Assembly (NCBI GenBank): GCA_003045895.1
Contig: PZPC01000061.1
Coordinates: 1 to 32,604 of the forward strand
Source: Bacteroidota bacterium
GTDB taxonomy: Bacteria > Bacteroidota > Bacteroidia > Chitinophagales > Saprospiraceae
Length of the DNA stretch: 32,604 bases
Direction: 5' to 3'
Within the stretch, counting starts at the first letter, position 1; each line of letters starts with the position of its first letter. The notes under the pieces are model-generated. The model saw nothing but the letters and a program-made list of their open reading frames with translations, did no database searches and was not told the origin of the DNA. This document shows, piece by piece, positions 24,423 to 32,604 of the stretch. A program made the position numbers and the translations under genes.

Positions 24423-25850
24423 TTACCCAAAAAGATCATCTAACACAATCACCTGATCAATATCAGAGCGATAGCGATTGTCCACTACTCCATGAGCAGC
24501 GATTAAAGTAAGGAACAAGTGTTTAGGCGTTTGTGTATGGGACTGAAAAGCTTCCTTCTTTCGCCGAAAACTTTCAATGTCTTGTTTGGTTAATAGGTAT
24601 GGTGACGTGCTAAACTTTGCCTCACAAATATTTATGGACTGATCATTGCGATCAATTACCAAGTCTATTTGAGTACCAGGAATTTCAGTCGTAGGTTGAC
24701 TAATAAATGACGATACCGAGGTAGCGACACCTGCTATTCCCAATGCTTTACGAATTTGTTCAATATGCGTAAAGCATACATTTTCAAACGCATATCCACT
24801 CCAGGATTTCCAGCTAGGCAGATCACTGAATTTAGCGAAATCTACCTGACTTCCTTTGCCCAGCGGCTCAATGTACGTTAAGTAGAACAAGGAATAGGCA
24901 TCGGTTAGCCGGTATATAGTCTCTTTTACTTTTTTACCGTACCCACTAAATAAAGTGATAAAACCAGATTGCTCCAATTCGTCCAATACCTTCGACAAGG
25001 CGCCTCCGTTCGTTAGTTTCGTATTGCTGATAATTTCTTGCCGCGTAAGTCCTTTCCGTTTTTTGCCTAATACCCGAATAATAGCAACGTGTTGCTCATA
25101 GTGCATAAATAGCGAAGCATACAGTCGGTCAAATTCATGGCGCAGATAACCCGTTGGGTGAAAACAAATAGCCTGAATATTCTGTATGGCAGATAATCCC
25201 TGCTTAAGTTGATCCAAGTACATGGGAACACCGCCAATCGTCATGTAAATCTGCAAAAGCTGATACCTGTTCAGGTTGATATTTCTGAGCCTACAAAAGG
25301 CTTCGGTTTCGGACAAAGTAAAAGGATACAAATACAATAAACGCGTAACACGATTGTGCAATCCTCCTTTATCGTTAATGACTTTGTCAATCATCCAAGA
25401 AGCTGCTGATCCACAAATAACCACTGCGATACGTTGTTTGGATGCCCAGGTATTCCAAAAATAACTAAGTCCCTGAATGAAACCTGATTTTGCTCCTCCT
25501 AGCCAAGGCAGTTCGTCCAAAAAAACAACTTGCTTAGCCGGGCTTTTAGTAGCTTCAAGTGCTCTTGCTAAACCATCAAATGCCACCAGCCAATTGGATG
25601 GCACTTTTGTCATTTCTAGTTTGGGGAAATAGGTATTGAATGCCAGTTGAAAATTCGTCAACTGTTCTTGTTTTCCGCCCTGCTGTAAGCCAGTCAATTC
25701 AAAACAAATATCAGCTCCAAAAAACTGCCTAATCAGGTAGGTTTTTCCAATTCTACGCCGACCAACAACTGCCACCATTTCAGCACGATCTGTTGCCTTG
25801 GCAGCTTCCAAAATTTTTATTTGTGCTTCGCGTCCAATCAAATTATCCAT
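24423..25850 (-). CDS. AAA ATPase of the archaeal-type ATPase_2/DUF234 family
   Basis: The 475-residue protein has a P-loop G30-RRRIGK-T37, Walker B VVFLDE (108-113) and a sensor-like VVICGSAASWM. A winged-helix region follows (about 265-330: KGLTRQEIISNTKLTNGGALSKVLDELEQSGFITLF). The DUF234 C-terminus has the PD-(D/E)xK-like motif D396 ... E410-A-K412. Such proteins are thought to be ATP-dependent DNA-binding or nuclease-like factors, often horizontally spread, with unknown physiology. Codons are more AT-rich than in the flanking lipoprotein and SusCD genes, which points to acquisition. The gene separates susCD from the VCBS pair. A palindromic control region begins at the base next to the start codon. 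Cytoplasmic. Confidence 0.88.
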   Translation of the reverse strand: MDNLIGREAQIKILEAAKATDRAEMVAVVGRRRIGKTYLIRQFFGADICFELTGLQQGGKQEQLTNFQLAFNTYFPKLEMTKVPSNWLVAFDGLARALEATKSPAKQVVFLDELPWLGGAKSGFIQGLSYFWNTWASKQRIAVVICGSAASWMIDKVINDKGGLHNRVTRLLYLYPFTLSETEAFCRLRNINLNRYQLLQIYMTIGGVPMYLDQLKQGLSAIQNIQAICFHPTGYLRHEFDRLYASLFMHYEQHVAIIRVLGKKRKGLTRQEIISNTKLTNGGALSKVLDELEQSGFITLFSGYGKKVKETIYRLTDAYSLFYLTYIEPLGKGSQVDFAKFSDLPSWKSWSGYAFENVCFTHIEQIRKALGIAGVATSVSSFISQPTTEIPGTQIDLVIDRNDQSINICEAKFSTSPYLLTKQDIESFRRKKEAFQSHTQTPKHLFLTLIAAHGVVDNRYRSDIDQVIVLDDLFG

Positions 25851-25919
25851 ATAAGTCGCTTAAAGTACATAAAAATACATACTTTAAGCGACTTATAGCA
25901 CTAAAAGTGGCTTAAAGTA
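25851..25919. promoter_or_regulatory. Three-copy palindromic control region at the ATPase start codon
   Basis: ATAAGTCGCTTAAAGTA (25851-25867) and its perfect 17-bp reverse complement (25880-25896) flank a 12-nt AT spacer. A third copy in the first orientation, AAGTGGCTTAAAGTA (25905-25919, 14 of 15 matches), lies 8 bp further upstream of the gene. The first arm abuts the ATG, so it lies in the leader mRNA as well. This looks like an operator array and/or a hairpin that hides the start site. The ATPase's own winged helix is a candidate binder. Confidence 0.75.
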
Positions 25920-26050
25920 TTGTTTTTATACTTGCGTTACTAATCAAGAGACGATCAAGAAGAGACAAAATTTTTCACAAATCGCAAATCTCTTTCCTTC
26001 CAGCAGCAAAAAGACGACGGATCAAGGTCAAAAATCACAAATCATACCTC

Positions 26051-26091
26051 TAAAACAAGAATAGGCCTCCCATCGCTGGTTGGCCTATTCT
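26051..26091 (-). terminator. Intrinsic terminator of the susCD transcript
   Basis: AGAATAGGCC (26058-26067) and GGCCTATTCT (26082-26091) form a perfect 10-bp stem with a 14-nt loop. Read on the minus strand the stem is followed by TGTTTTA. It lies about 50 bp downstream of the susD stop. Confidence 0.8.
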
Positions 26092-26138
26092 CGTTATACT
26101 AGCTCAATAACCGGTGGCTATTGATCCTTAGCAAAATT

Positions 26139-27656
26139 CTAGTAGCCTGGGTTTTGTACCAGGTTGGGGTTAACCGAAAGCTGTCCGGTAGGAATTGGGA
26201 ACAACAGACGCTCTTCGCCAGAAACGGGTTTCTGGTTGTAAGCATCCAGGAACTTACCGAAGCGGATCAAGTCCGTACGGCGGTGTCCTTCCCAGTACAG
26301 TTCGCGGCCACGCTCGTCGATCAGCTTGTCCAGGTCGAGGGACGTGAAGTCCGCTACGCCGCGCTTGGCGCGAATAGAGTTTACCAGATTCCGTGCAGTA
26401 GGTTCGTCGCCGGTGCGCAGGGCAGCTTCCGCTACCATCAGCAACACGTCAGCATAACGGTAGTACACGTAGTCGTTGTCTACGTTGTCACCGCTGCCAT
26501 AGTCGATTACGTACTTTACTACGCGAATACCGGTTACTTCCAGGTTGTTACCCGCTTCTACCAGTGCTACTTCCGGCGTGAAAGACAGCGGATTACCTTT
26601 GCGGTCTTCAAGAGCTACTCCGTTTTGATCAAATTGCTGACCTACCAGGAAGCCCATTGGGATGCCACTGACATTCGTTTGTCCGGCACGAGGGCCGCCA
26701 CGGCGCTTATCCGTCGCTTCGAACTTGTTGTAGAAGTCAGCGATGGTGGTAAAACCATTCCAACCCGACGGATTCTGGTTGTAGTGCAAGCCGCAGAAGT
26801 AACGTGAACGCACGTTGCCAGAACTGATACCACCTTCGTTCAAAGCCGTGAAGATGTTCTCCGTAGAGATGGCATCGTTGTTGACGGCAAAGTTGTCGAA
26901 CATGTCGTCGGCAATTGAATACGAACCACTATTGATAATTTGGTTACCCAAATCAATCACCTTAGCCATGTCGGCGGCGGGGAAGGTAGGATTCTTGCGA
27001 TCCTTGAAAGTACCCCGGTTGAGGTAAGCTTTCATCAGTAGTACTTTGGCAGCATCTTTGTTGCAGCGGTAAGCGGGACCATCAGGAAGGTCGTTCATGA
27101 TCGCTTCGCATTCCGAAATAACAAAGTCCAATGCTTCTTCTCCTGAAAGTACCGTAGGGTCGGCCAACAGGTCACTGCCAGCTTCGCGGAAAGGTACCTG
27201 GTTCCAGCCGTCGGCTACCATAAACATGGCGAAAGCACGCAGCAGGCGAGCTTCAGCACCTTGTTCAGCACTGGGTTGGAACTGCAGGATGTTCGTTGTT
27301 GCAAATACGGTACCCAACAATCCCACGAAGGTGTTGCCCAGGAAAGCGTGGTCAGCATCCCAGGTGTGGTTGTGGAGTACGCGCCAGATGCCGTTGTCGT
27401 CCCAGTCGCCACCGCGAGTTGGTCCGATTACTTCATCCGTCGTGTGTTCTTGTGCAGCCCAGTACTGTGACTGGTCCTGCATGGGTGTCCGAAGCGTCAA
27501 ATATGCCGCGTCGAGCAGGGACGAAACGTCCGTGTTGTTGAGAAGAAATGCTGATGCATCAGCACCTGACAACTGACCTTGGAGTTCCTCCTCCAGGTTA
27601 GTACAGGCAAATGCGCTACAAGCCAGCATTCCTAAAAATAAATAACGAAATTTCAT
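26139..27656 (-). CDS. susD: SusD/RagB-family outer-membrane nutrient-binding lipoprotein
   Basis: The 505-residue product has a lipoprotein signal (MKFRYLFLGMLACSAFAC, Cys18) and CTNLEEEL just after the Cys; the acidic run is typical of surface export signals. SusD proteins bind the substrate and cap the SusC channel. Recognisable segments are LLDAAYLTLR, HNHTWDADHAFLGNTFVGLLGTVFATTNIL, AEARLLRAFAMFMVADGW (TPR-like scaffold), and a C-terminal YYRYADVLLMVAEAALRTGDEPTARNLVNSIRAKRGV. The ending is ELYWEGHRRTDLIRFGKFLDAY and FPIP. The substrate cannot be read from the sequence. It starts 23 bp after susC and is followed by an intrinsic terminator. Confidence 0.95.
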   Translation of the reverse strand: MKFRYLFLGMLACSAFACTNLEEELQGQLSGADASAFLLNNTDVSSLLDAAYLTLRTPMQDQSQYWAAQEHTTDEVIGPTRGGDWDDNGIWRVLHNHTWDADHAFLGNTFVGLLGTVFATTNILQFQPSAEQGAEARLLRAFAMFMVADGWNQVPFREAGSDLLADPTVLSGEEALDFVISECEAIMNDLPDGPAYRCNKDAAKVLLMKAYLNRGTFKDRKNPTFPAADMAKVIDLGNQIINSGSYSIADDMFDNFAVNNDAISTENIFTALNEGGISSGNVRSRYFCGLHYNQNPSGWNGFTTIADFYNKFEATDKRRGGPRAGQTNVSGIPMGFLVGQQFDQNGVALEDRKGNPLSFTPEVALVEAGNNLEVTGIRVVKYVIDYGSGDNVDNDYVYYRYADVLLMVAEAALRTGDEPTARNLVNSIRAKRGVADFTSLDLDKLIDERGRELYWEGHRRTDLIRFGKFLDAYNQKPVSGEERLLFPIPTGQLSVNPNLVQNPGY

Positions 27657-27679
27657 GCTTTAAACTTTTTGTCTAATAA

Positions 27680-30640
27680 TTAAAAAGAAGCTGTCAAGTT
27701 CAGCAGGATGGTTCTGGCACTTGGGTAAGGCGTGTATTCGATGCCAAATGAAGGCACTCCGTCTACTACGTTTACCGTATTTACTTCGGGATCAAACCCG
27801 GTATAGGCCGTGAATACCAACAAGTTCTGGCCAGTAATACCTACTTTCAGGTTGCGAATACCATTGCTGATGTCACCGATATTGTAGGCGATGGTCGCGT
27901 TGGCCAACTTCATGTAAGCACCTTCTTCGAGGTAACGAGAAGAAGCTTTAATAGGGTTAGCCGTGCTTTCCAAAGGCTTCTGATTCAACAAGGCGGCATC
28001 GATATTACGAGATCCGAGGTTACCAATAGGTAACACGGTATTGGCCGTATTGTTATAAATTTGGTGACCAAAAGCGCCATTAAAGTTCAATCCGACACTC
28101 ATTTTACCTGCAGAGACCGAAGTAGAAACACCCAAAAGGATATCGGGGTTTGGATCACCTACGTAAGCGTTGGCTTCACCGTTGGCATAAATGCCCGTGC
28201 CCGTATCATCCAGACCCAAAAATTCGCGGGTATAGAACGCGTTCAGGGGTTGGCCATTTTCCAGGCGCTGAACCGTGGTACCAGAAATACCCTGGCCAAA
28301 CAACTGACCGGTAAGTACTGGTGGACCGGCGTAGTCCTGCAGTTCGTTTTTCAGGAAGGCGGCGTTTACCGTCAGGTCCCAGGTCAGGTTACCGTTATTC
28401 ACCAGGAAAGTACTCAAACCGAGTTCTACTCCTGAGTTAACAACTGCCCCATCGAGGTTCGTCCAGAAACGGGTAGCCGGGCCAGGAGCCGTTACAAGGA
28501 AGTTGAACAGCAGGTCTTCCGTACGCTTGTTGAAGTAGTCGATAGAACCGCTTACTTTGAAATCCAGGATGGCAAAGTCCACACCGAAGTTCAGCATCGT
28601 TGACGTCTCCCAACTCAAGTCGGGGTTAGCCACGTTTTCCTGAAACAAGGTACCATTTTCGCCCAGAGCGTAACGGGTCTGAGATGCCCCGGCAGGGAAT
28701 TCCTGGTTGCCCGTAATACCCCAGCTGGCGCGGAGTTTCAGATCGTCAAACAAGCCACCACCGGCCATGAAGTCTTCGTTGTTGATATTCCAGGCAGCCC
28801 CTACCGATGGGAAAATACCATAGCGGTTGTTTTCACCAAACTTGGAAGAGCCGTCGGCACGAACCGTACCCGTCAGCAAGTACTTGTCGCTGAAGTTGAA
28901 GTTGACGCGGCCGAAGTAAGATTGTAGCTCGGTCGTAGGATCTACGGAAGAACTAATTCTACGGCTATCAGAAGACGTATTCTGCAGCACATTGGTATAA
29001 TCCAGGGTAGGAATCAAGAAATCGAATCCAGCCATATTGGACTGTTTGTTGTCATACTTCAGGTATTCGTAACCGGCCAGTGCGCTGAAGTCCACTTTGG
29101 ACGAAAGCTCCTTGTTGTAGTTGAGGGTGTGCGTAAATTGCTGTCCCGTCAGACTGCGGTTGCCGATACCACCCGCACCACGGCCTTCTACGCCTTGTAC
29201 GTTGATCCAGCTCTTCACTTGCTGCCGACGCTCACCCACGCCATAATTCACCGAATACTGGAAGCGGTAAGTCAGGTTGTCCGTAAGTTTGTAAGAAGGA
29301 GCAATTGAGAACAGAGTCGTTTGTACGGTGGCCTCATCCTGGTAAGCTTCGTTGAAAGCGGCCGGGTTGATGGTCGTAGAACCCAATTCGATATCAAATT
29401 CACCGTTAGGCAAACGCAGTGGGCGCGTAGGGTTCCACTGAAGTGCCTGGCCAACGAGGTTGCCCGTAAAACCAGCATTGGTGGTCGTTGGCGAAATTTC
29501 GTAGTTGTTGTTGGCCACGATCAGGTTGAAATCCAGGTCCAGGCGTTCGTTGTTCAACAAGTTGTAATTACCCCGGATGTTACCGGTATAACGCTTCAGG
29601 TTGCTCTGCTGAATAACCCCCTGGATGTCGTTGTAACCCAACGATACCCGGTAAGAACCTTTTTTGGTACCTCCACCTACAGAAATGTTGTAGTTCTGGG
29701 TAATGGCATTGCGCAGAATCCCATCATCAAAAGCATCCACGTTTCCGCCTTGATTACCGCCGGTCAGGCCGTAGGTCGTCAATGCGCCCCGGTACTGATC
29801 ACCCGTCAGGACATCGTACTTCTTCAGGATAGAAGAGGTAGCTACCGAAGCCGCGAAGTTAATGGTAGGCTCACCAGCACGTCCTTTGCGGGTCGTCACG
29901 ATGATGATACCGTTGGCACCACGCGAACCGTAGATAGCCGTAGCCGAAGCATCTTTCAATACCTGGATCGACTCAATGTCGGCCGGGTTGATAAACGCCA
30001 GTGGGTTAACTCCTTCCGTAGAAGCACCATCCGCAAAGGCATTATCCGCTGGCAGTGCCGTGCGGCCATCCAATGGAATACCGTCCACGATGTACAACGG
30101 TTCGTTGCCCGCACGAATAGAAGCGCTACCGCGAATACGCACCGTGGTGGCACCACCCGGTGCACCCGAGTTGTTGATGACCTGTACACCCGGAATCTTG
30201 CCCTGGATCAACTGATCCGGTGCAACTACGATTCCCTGGTTGAAGTCATCGGCTTTCAGCGAAGCCACCGAACCCGTCAGGTCCGATCTTTTCACCGTAC
30301 CATAACCAACTACTACGACTTCATCCAGCAACTCACCGGAAGACATGGCAACGTTAATCGTCGTCTGTCCGTTGATGTCAATGGTCTGAGCCGCAAAGCC
30401 CGTGTAGGAAAATTCCAGCTGCTTGGCATCAGCAGGAACGTTTAGAGAATAAGTACCATCAAAATCCGTCACTGTACCCGTAGCTGTACCCACCACCAAA
30501 ATGTTGGCTCCGATGAGGGCTTCACCCGTTTCAGCGTCGGTAACGGTACCTTTGATGGTCTGTGCAAAGGCCACATTGCACACCGCAACGGCTAATAGCA
30601 TCAGTATCCATCGAGACACTTTGTCGACTTTAAGCTTCAT
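27680..30640 (-). CDS. susC: SusC/RagA-family TonB-dependent outer-membrane transporter
   Basis: The 986-residue receptor has a signal peptide ending VAFAQ (about 1-27) and a carboxypeptidase-D regulatory-like domain (IKGTVTDAETGEALIGANILVVGT ... TDFDGTYSLNVP). The TonB-box/plug start is LLDEVVVVGYGTVKRSDLTGSVASL, and the SusC plug signature GKIPGVQVINNSGAPGGATTVRIRGSASIRAGNEPLYIVDGIPL follows. The rest is a 22-strand barrel closing with LLNLTASF. It imports oligomers (glycan or peptide) with SusD and TonB energy. No glycoside hydrolase or peptidase lies next to it, so the substrate is open. The upstream 432 bp hold no gene. The missing plug and barrel of the 15.4-kb remnant can be gauged from this intact copy. 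Confidence 0.96.
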   Translation of the reverse strand: MKLKVDKVSRWILMLLAVAVCNVAFAQTIKGTVTDAETGEALIGANILVVGTATGTVTDFDGTYSLNVPADAKQLEFSYTGFAAQTIDINGQTTINVAMSSGELLDEVVVVGYGTVKRSDLTGSVASLKADDFNQGIVVAPDQLIQGKIPGVQVINNSGAPGGATTVRIRGSASIRAGNEPLYIVDGIPLDGRTALPADNAFADGASTEGVNPLAFINPADIESIQVLKDASATAIYGSRGANGIIIVTTRKGRAGEPTINFAASVATSSILKKYDVLTGDQYRGALTTYGLTGGNQGGNVDAFDDGILRNAITQNYNISVGGGTKKGSYRVSLGYNDIQGVIQQSNLKRYTGNIRGNYNLLNNERLDLDFNLIVANNNYEISPTTTNAGFTGNLVGQALQWNPTRPLRLPNGEFDIELGSTTINPAAFNEAYQDEATVQTTLFSIAPSYKLTDNLTYRFQYSVNYGVGERRQQVKSWINVQGVEGRGAGGIGNRSLTGQQFTHTLNYNKELSSKVDFSALAGYEYLKYDNKQSNMAGFDFLIPTLDYTNVLQNTSSDSRRISSSVDPTTELQSYFGRVNFNFSDKYLLTGTVRADGSSKFGENNRYGIFPSVGAAWNINNEDFMAGGGLFDDLKLRASWGITGNQEFPAGASQTRYALGENGTLFQENVANPDLSWETSTMLNFGVDFAILDFKVSGSIDYFNKRTEDLLFNFLVTAPGPATRFWTNLDGAVVNSGVELGLSTFLVNNGNLTWDLTVNAAFLKNELQDYAGPPVLTGQLFGQGISGTTVQRLENGQPLNAFYTREFLGLDDTGTGIYANGEANAYVGDPNPDILLGVSTSVSAGKMSVGLNFNGAFGHQIYNNTANTVLPIGNLGSRNIDAALLNQKPLESTANPIKASSRYLEEGAYMKLANATIAYNIGDISNGIRNLKVGITGQNLLVFTAYTGFDPEVNTVNVVDGVPSFGIEYTPYPSARTILLNLTASF

Positions 30641-31072
30641 ACACTATTTTAATTTAGTTAAAGAAAAGCAATATAATAGGTAATTTTTTTTCACTCAATA
30701 GGCTACTCCCTCAAGGAGAAGCCTGTTGTTTCTTTTCTTGTTTGGTTTTTCAAAATTCCTGGGGGGAGATACTAACGTCAAAATAAACCAAACCAACCTT
30801 AACAAATAGATTTATCAAGGTGAATCTCGTTTGGTGTTAGAACTACACTAACTATTTGTAAAAGTCAGAATAAAGTCCGAAACCACCAAGGATACTAAAA
30901 AATATTTCTCTGAAACAGGTAGTTGCAGAATATTATTACGGGTTTAGGATAAGGTCTGTCTTGTATTAACGTCCTGCAATGATGGAACGCTGCCTGTGTT
31001 TTTTATCCGCTTTAAGGGATATTCTTACTTATTTTTTACCGACATTACCACTTATTCAGTCACTGTGTCTAC
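30641..31072. other. 432-bp divergent intergenic region between susC and the aspartyl protease gene
   Basis: No ORF is supported. A 10-bp stem with one mismatch (AGGCTACTCC ... GGAGAAGCCT, loop CTCAA, 30701-30725) lies 60-85 bp upstream of the susC ATG, so in its probable leader. On the plus strand it is followed by a T-rich stretch, but no plus-strand gene precedes it. CAAGGATA (30887-30894) reads TATCCTTG on the minus strand, a one-mismatch -7 candidate for susC. No clear promoter for the protease gene was found. Confidence 0.45.
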
Positions 31073-32314
31073 ATGTATCCAAAACTGTTGTTGATTATCT
31101 GTTGTTGGTGGGCATGGCAACCCGTTGCCGCTCAAATCGAACTGATCACCCTGGATAAATCCAGTGGCCGGGTAGAAATTCCTTTTGAATACATCAACAA
31201 CTTCATCGTTGTCCAGGTCGTCTTTAATAAGGTATTTCCACTCAAATTCATTTTCGATACCGGAGCAGAAAACACCATTCTCACGCACAAGGAAATCACC
31301 GATTTGCTACAGGTGGATTACCAGCGCAAGATTAGTATTTATGGTTCCGATCTCAAAACCGAACTGTTGGCCTACGTAGCGGCGGGTATCAGCATGGAAT
31401 TTGGGGAGCACCTGCGCCTGTCCAGCCAGTCTATTCTCGTGCTGGAAGAAGACTACTTCCGCTTTGAGGAATACGTCGGTACGGAAATACACGGTATTCT
31501 CGGAGCAGATATCCTACGGCGTTTTGTGATCGAAATCGACTTCCGGCGCCGGGTGATTTCTTTCCAGGATCCCAGCCGGTTCACCCCGCCAAATCCTAAA
31601 AAATTTTTTCAAATTCCCGTAGAATTCGACCGCTACAAACCCTATCTGACCCTGCCCGCCAACCTCATTCAAAATCAGCCAACCAGCCTGAAATTGCTAA
31701 TGGATTCTGGGGCCAGCCTGGCCTTGCTGCTGTATACCCATTCCGACAGCTTACTCCAACTGCCTGAAAACCTGATTCGCACCAATATTGGGCACGGATT
31801 GGGTGGTGCCCTGGAGGGTTACGTGGGGCGTACGGCAACGCTGCAAATTGGAAAAATACAACTCAACCAGGTGATTACCAGTTTTCACGATCTGGACCAG
31901 GATTACGACATCGACAACACTTTTCTCAACAGCCGCAACGGCTTACTGGGCAACAATATTCTGAGCCGCTTCAGCGTAATCATTGACTACATTCGCGAAA
32001 AAGTGTATCTCCGCCCGAACCGCGACTACAACCGCCCCTTCAAATATGACCGCAGTGGACTGACCGTCATTGCCGCCGGTGGACAACAGCACGATTTTGT
32101 CATCCTCAACGTAGTTAAAGATAGTCCGGCTGACCTGGCTGGCCTGCAAAAAGGCGATGAAATACGGGCCCTCAACGGTGTGCCTTCCATTCTACTAGGG
32201 CTGGAAAACCTGGTGAGCAACTTCCAAAGAAAAGTAGGTAAACGCGTGCGTTTGCTCATCAAACGGGGGGAACAGCGGATGTTGGTAGAGTTTAGATTGC
32301 AGGATATTATTTGA
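31073..32314 (+). CDS. Exported retropepsin-like aspartyl protease with PDZ domain
   Basis: The 413-residue protein starts with a signal peptide (MYPKLLLIICCWWAWQPVAAQ). Two aspartyl-protease lobes follow: the first has FIFDTGAENTIL (D62-T-G) and a HGILGADIL flap-end segment. The second has LLMDSGASLALL (D211-S-G) and GLLGNNILSRF. The C-terminal ~90 residues form a PDZ domain (FVILNVVKDSPADLAGLQKGDEIRALNGVPS ... KRVRLLIKRGEQ). Both Asp motifs are intact, so one chain could form a complete pepsin-like active site; single-lobe retropepsins would need a dimer. Location is periplasmic or surface. It is divergent from susC. Substrate unknown; the PDZ may select substrate C-termini. Confidence 0.88.
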   Translation: MYPKLLLIICCWWAWQPVAAQIELITLDKSSGRVEIPFEYINNFIVVQVVFNKVFPLKFIFDTGAENTILTHKEITDLLQVDYQRKISIYGSDLKTELLAYVAAGISMEFGEHLRLSSQSILVLEEDYFRFEEYVGTEIHGILGADILRRFVIEIDFRRRVISFQDPSRFTPPNPKKFFQIPVEFDRYKPYLTLPANLIQNQPTSLKLLMDSGASLALLLYTHSDSLLQLPENLIRTNIGHGLGGALEGYVGRTATLQIGKIQLNQVITSFHDLDQDYDIDNTFLNSRNGLLGNNILSRFSVIIDYIREKVYLRPNRDYNRPFKYDRSGLTVIAAGGQQHDFVILNVVKDSPADLAGLQKGDEIRALNGVPSILLGLENLVSNFQRKVGKRVRLLIKRGEQRMLVEFRLQDII

Positions 32315-32321
32315 GGTGACT

Positions 32322-32405
32322 CGAAGTGGGAGGTGGGAGGTCGGAAGTGGGAAGTGGGAAGTTTTAGACCGTGTAAAAGGGGAAAAGTGTAAACGTGTAA
32401 AAGTA
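32322..32405. repeat. Adjacent A-type and B-type degenerate repeats
   Basis: Bases 32322-32362 are variants of a ~7-bp unit (GAAGTGG, GAGGTGG, GAGGTCG, GAAGTGG). Bases 32371-32405 are variants of GTGTAAAAG. They start 8 bp after the protease stop codon. Both families occur elsewhere in the window. Confidence 0.75.
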
Positions 32406-32447
32406 GGACGAGATCAACATCCGGCGTATCCATCCTCCCGCATGCGC

Positions 32448-32464
32448 CCACGCTGAAGACGTGG
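32448..32464. repeat. Short hairpin between purine repeats
   Basis: CCACG-CTGAAGA-CGTGG, a perfect 5-bp stem. It shares the CCACGCTgAAG core with the larger hairpin at 11563-11599. Confidence 0.4.
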
Positions 32465-32491
32465 CAGGTGCGAGAACCAACTCGAAGTAGT

Positions 32492-32551
32492 TCGAAGTGG
32501 GAAGTCGGAGGTGGGAAGTCGGAAGTAACCGCGTGTAAAAGTGTAAAAGGG
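32492..32551. repeat. Second A-type plus B-type repeat block
   Basis: Bases 32492-32527 repeat the GAAGTGG/GAAGTCG unit in degenerate form, and 32532-32551 repeat GTGTAAAAG. The order A then B is the same as at 32322-32405, which suggests the pair is duplicated as a unit. The final 53 bp of the window (32552-32604) show no supported feature. Confidence 0.7.
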
Positions 32552-32604
32552 CTTTGTTGCATGAAAAAAACGAGCCTGCTTATCTCTTGATGCCAGCCTT
32601 TAAG

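Noticed and set aside
29321-30445. 374-codon plus-strand frame opposite susC
   Set aside because: Antisense to a well-supported SusC gene; the Arg/Val-rich composition is typical of a reverse-strand shadow.
32026-32562. 178-codon minus-strand frame at the right end
   Set aside because: Much of it translates the purine repeats (SHF/PPT runs) and the protease gene in reverse.
1-32604. CRISPR array, tRNA genes or intact transposase
   Set aside because: No regularly spaced direct repeats, no tRNA-like T-loop words in context, and no transposase-like protein were found.

Overview
The window looks like a chromosomal segment of a Bacteroidota bacterium, most likely a Saprospiria-type organism (Lewinella/Haliscomenobacter-like). 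That placement is inference. It rests on a SusC/SusD pair, a protein with a type IX secretion C-terminal sorting domain, two tandem ~1,100-residue VCBS/ASPIC-UnbV lipoproteins, Bacteroidota-type promoters (TAnnTTTG at -7), and LPS-core and nucleotide-sugar genes. No tRNA, rRNA, CRISPR array or intact transposase gene was recognised.

Layout. 1-1.7 kb is a decayed edge: a C-terminal gene fragment, a lipoprotein gene broken by one in-frame TAG, an intact HxlR regulator, and directly opposite it only the C-terminal half of an NADP/F420-type reductase, with the palindromic operator still in place. 1.7-5.8 kb (minus strand) is a surface-polysaccharide cluster: UDP-glucuronate decarboxylase, dTDP-glucose 4,6-dehydratase, an exported lipoprotein family I pyrophosphatase and a FemAB/GNAT-like protein. 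6.0-9.2 kb (plus) holds an outer-membrane protein, the Kdo transferase WaaA and a monofunctional heptose-7-phosphate kinase. 9.4-11.3 kb is a large secreted T9SS substrate with a strong terminator. 11.4-12.2 kb is repeat-rich, with a MITE-like element. 12.2-15.4 kb is a branched-chain (leucine) catabolism operon: a LiuC-like hydratase, a small protein and a fused E1 alpha-beta 2-oxoacid dehydrogenase. It has a palindrome resembling FadR-type TetR operators at the start site. 15.4-16.9 kb carries a collapsed TonB-receptor remnant, a Uma2-family protein and a DUF2188 protein. 16.9-17.6 kb is a non-coding, partly GC-rich, hairpin-dense stretch.

17.6-30.6 kb (minus) reads susC, susD, terminator, an AAA ATPase/DUF234 gene with a striking palindromic control region, then the two VCBS/ASPIC lipoproteins. 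The ATPase appears to be inserted between the SusCD pair and the lipoproteins, which probably work with SusCD at the cell surface. 31.1-32.3 kb is a periplasmic double-lobed aspartyl protease with a PDZ domain. The window ends in purine-rich degenerate repeats that also occur at several other intergenic sites.

The most promising under-described items are the triple-copy palindrome at the ATPase start, the tandem calcium-loop lipoproteins beside SusCD, the 110-bp inverted-repeat element, the structured non-coding block at 17 kb, and the recurrent purine repeats.
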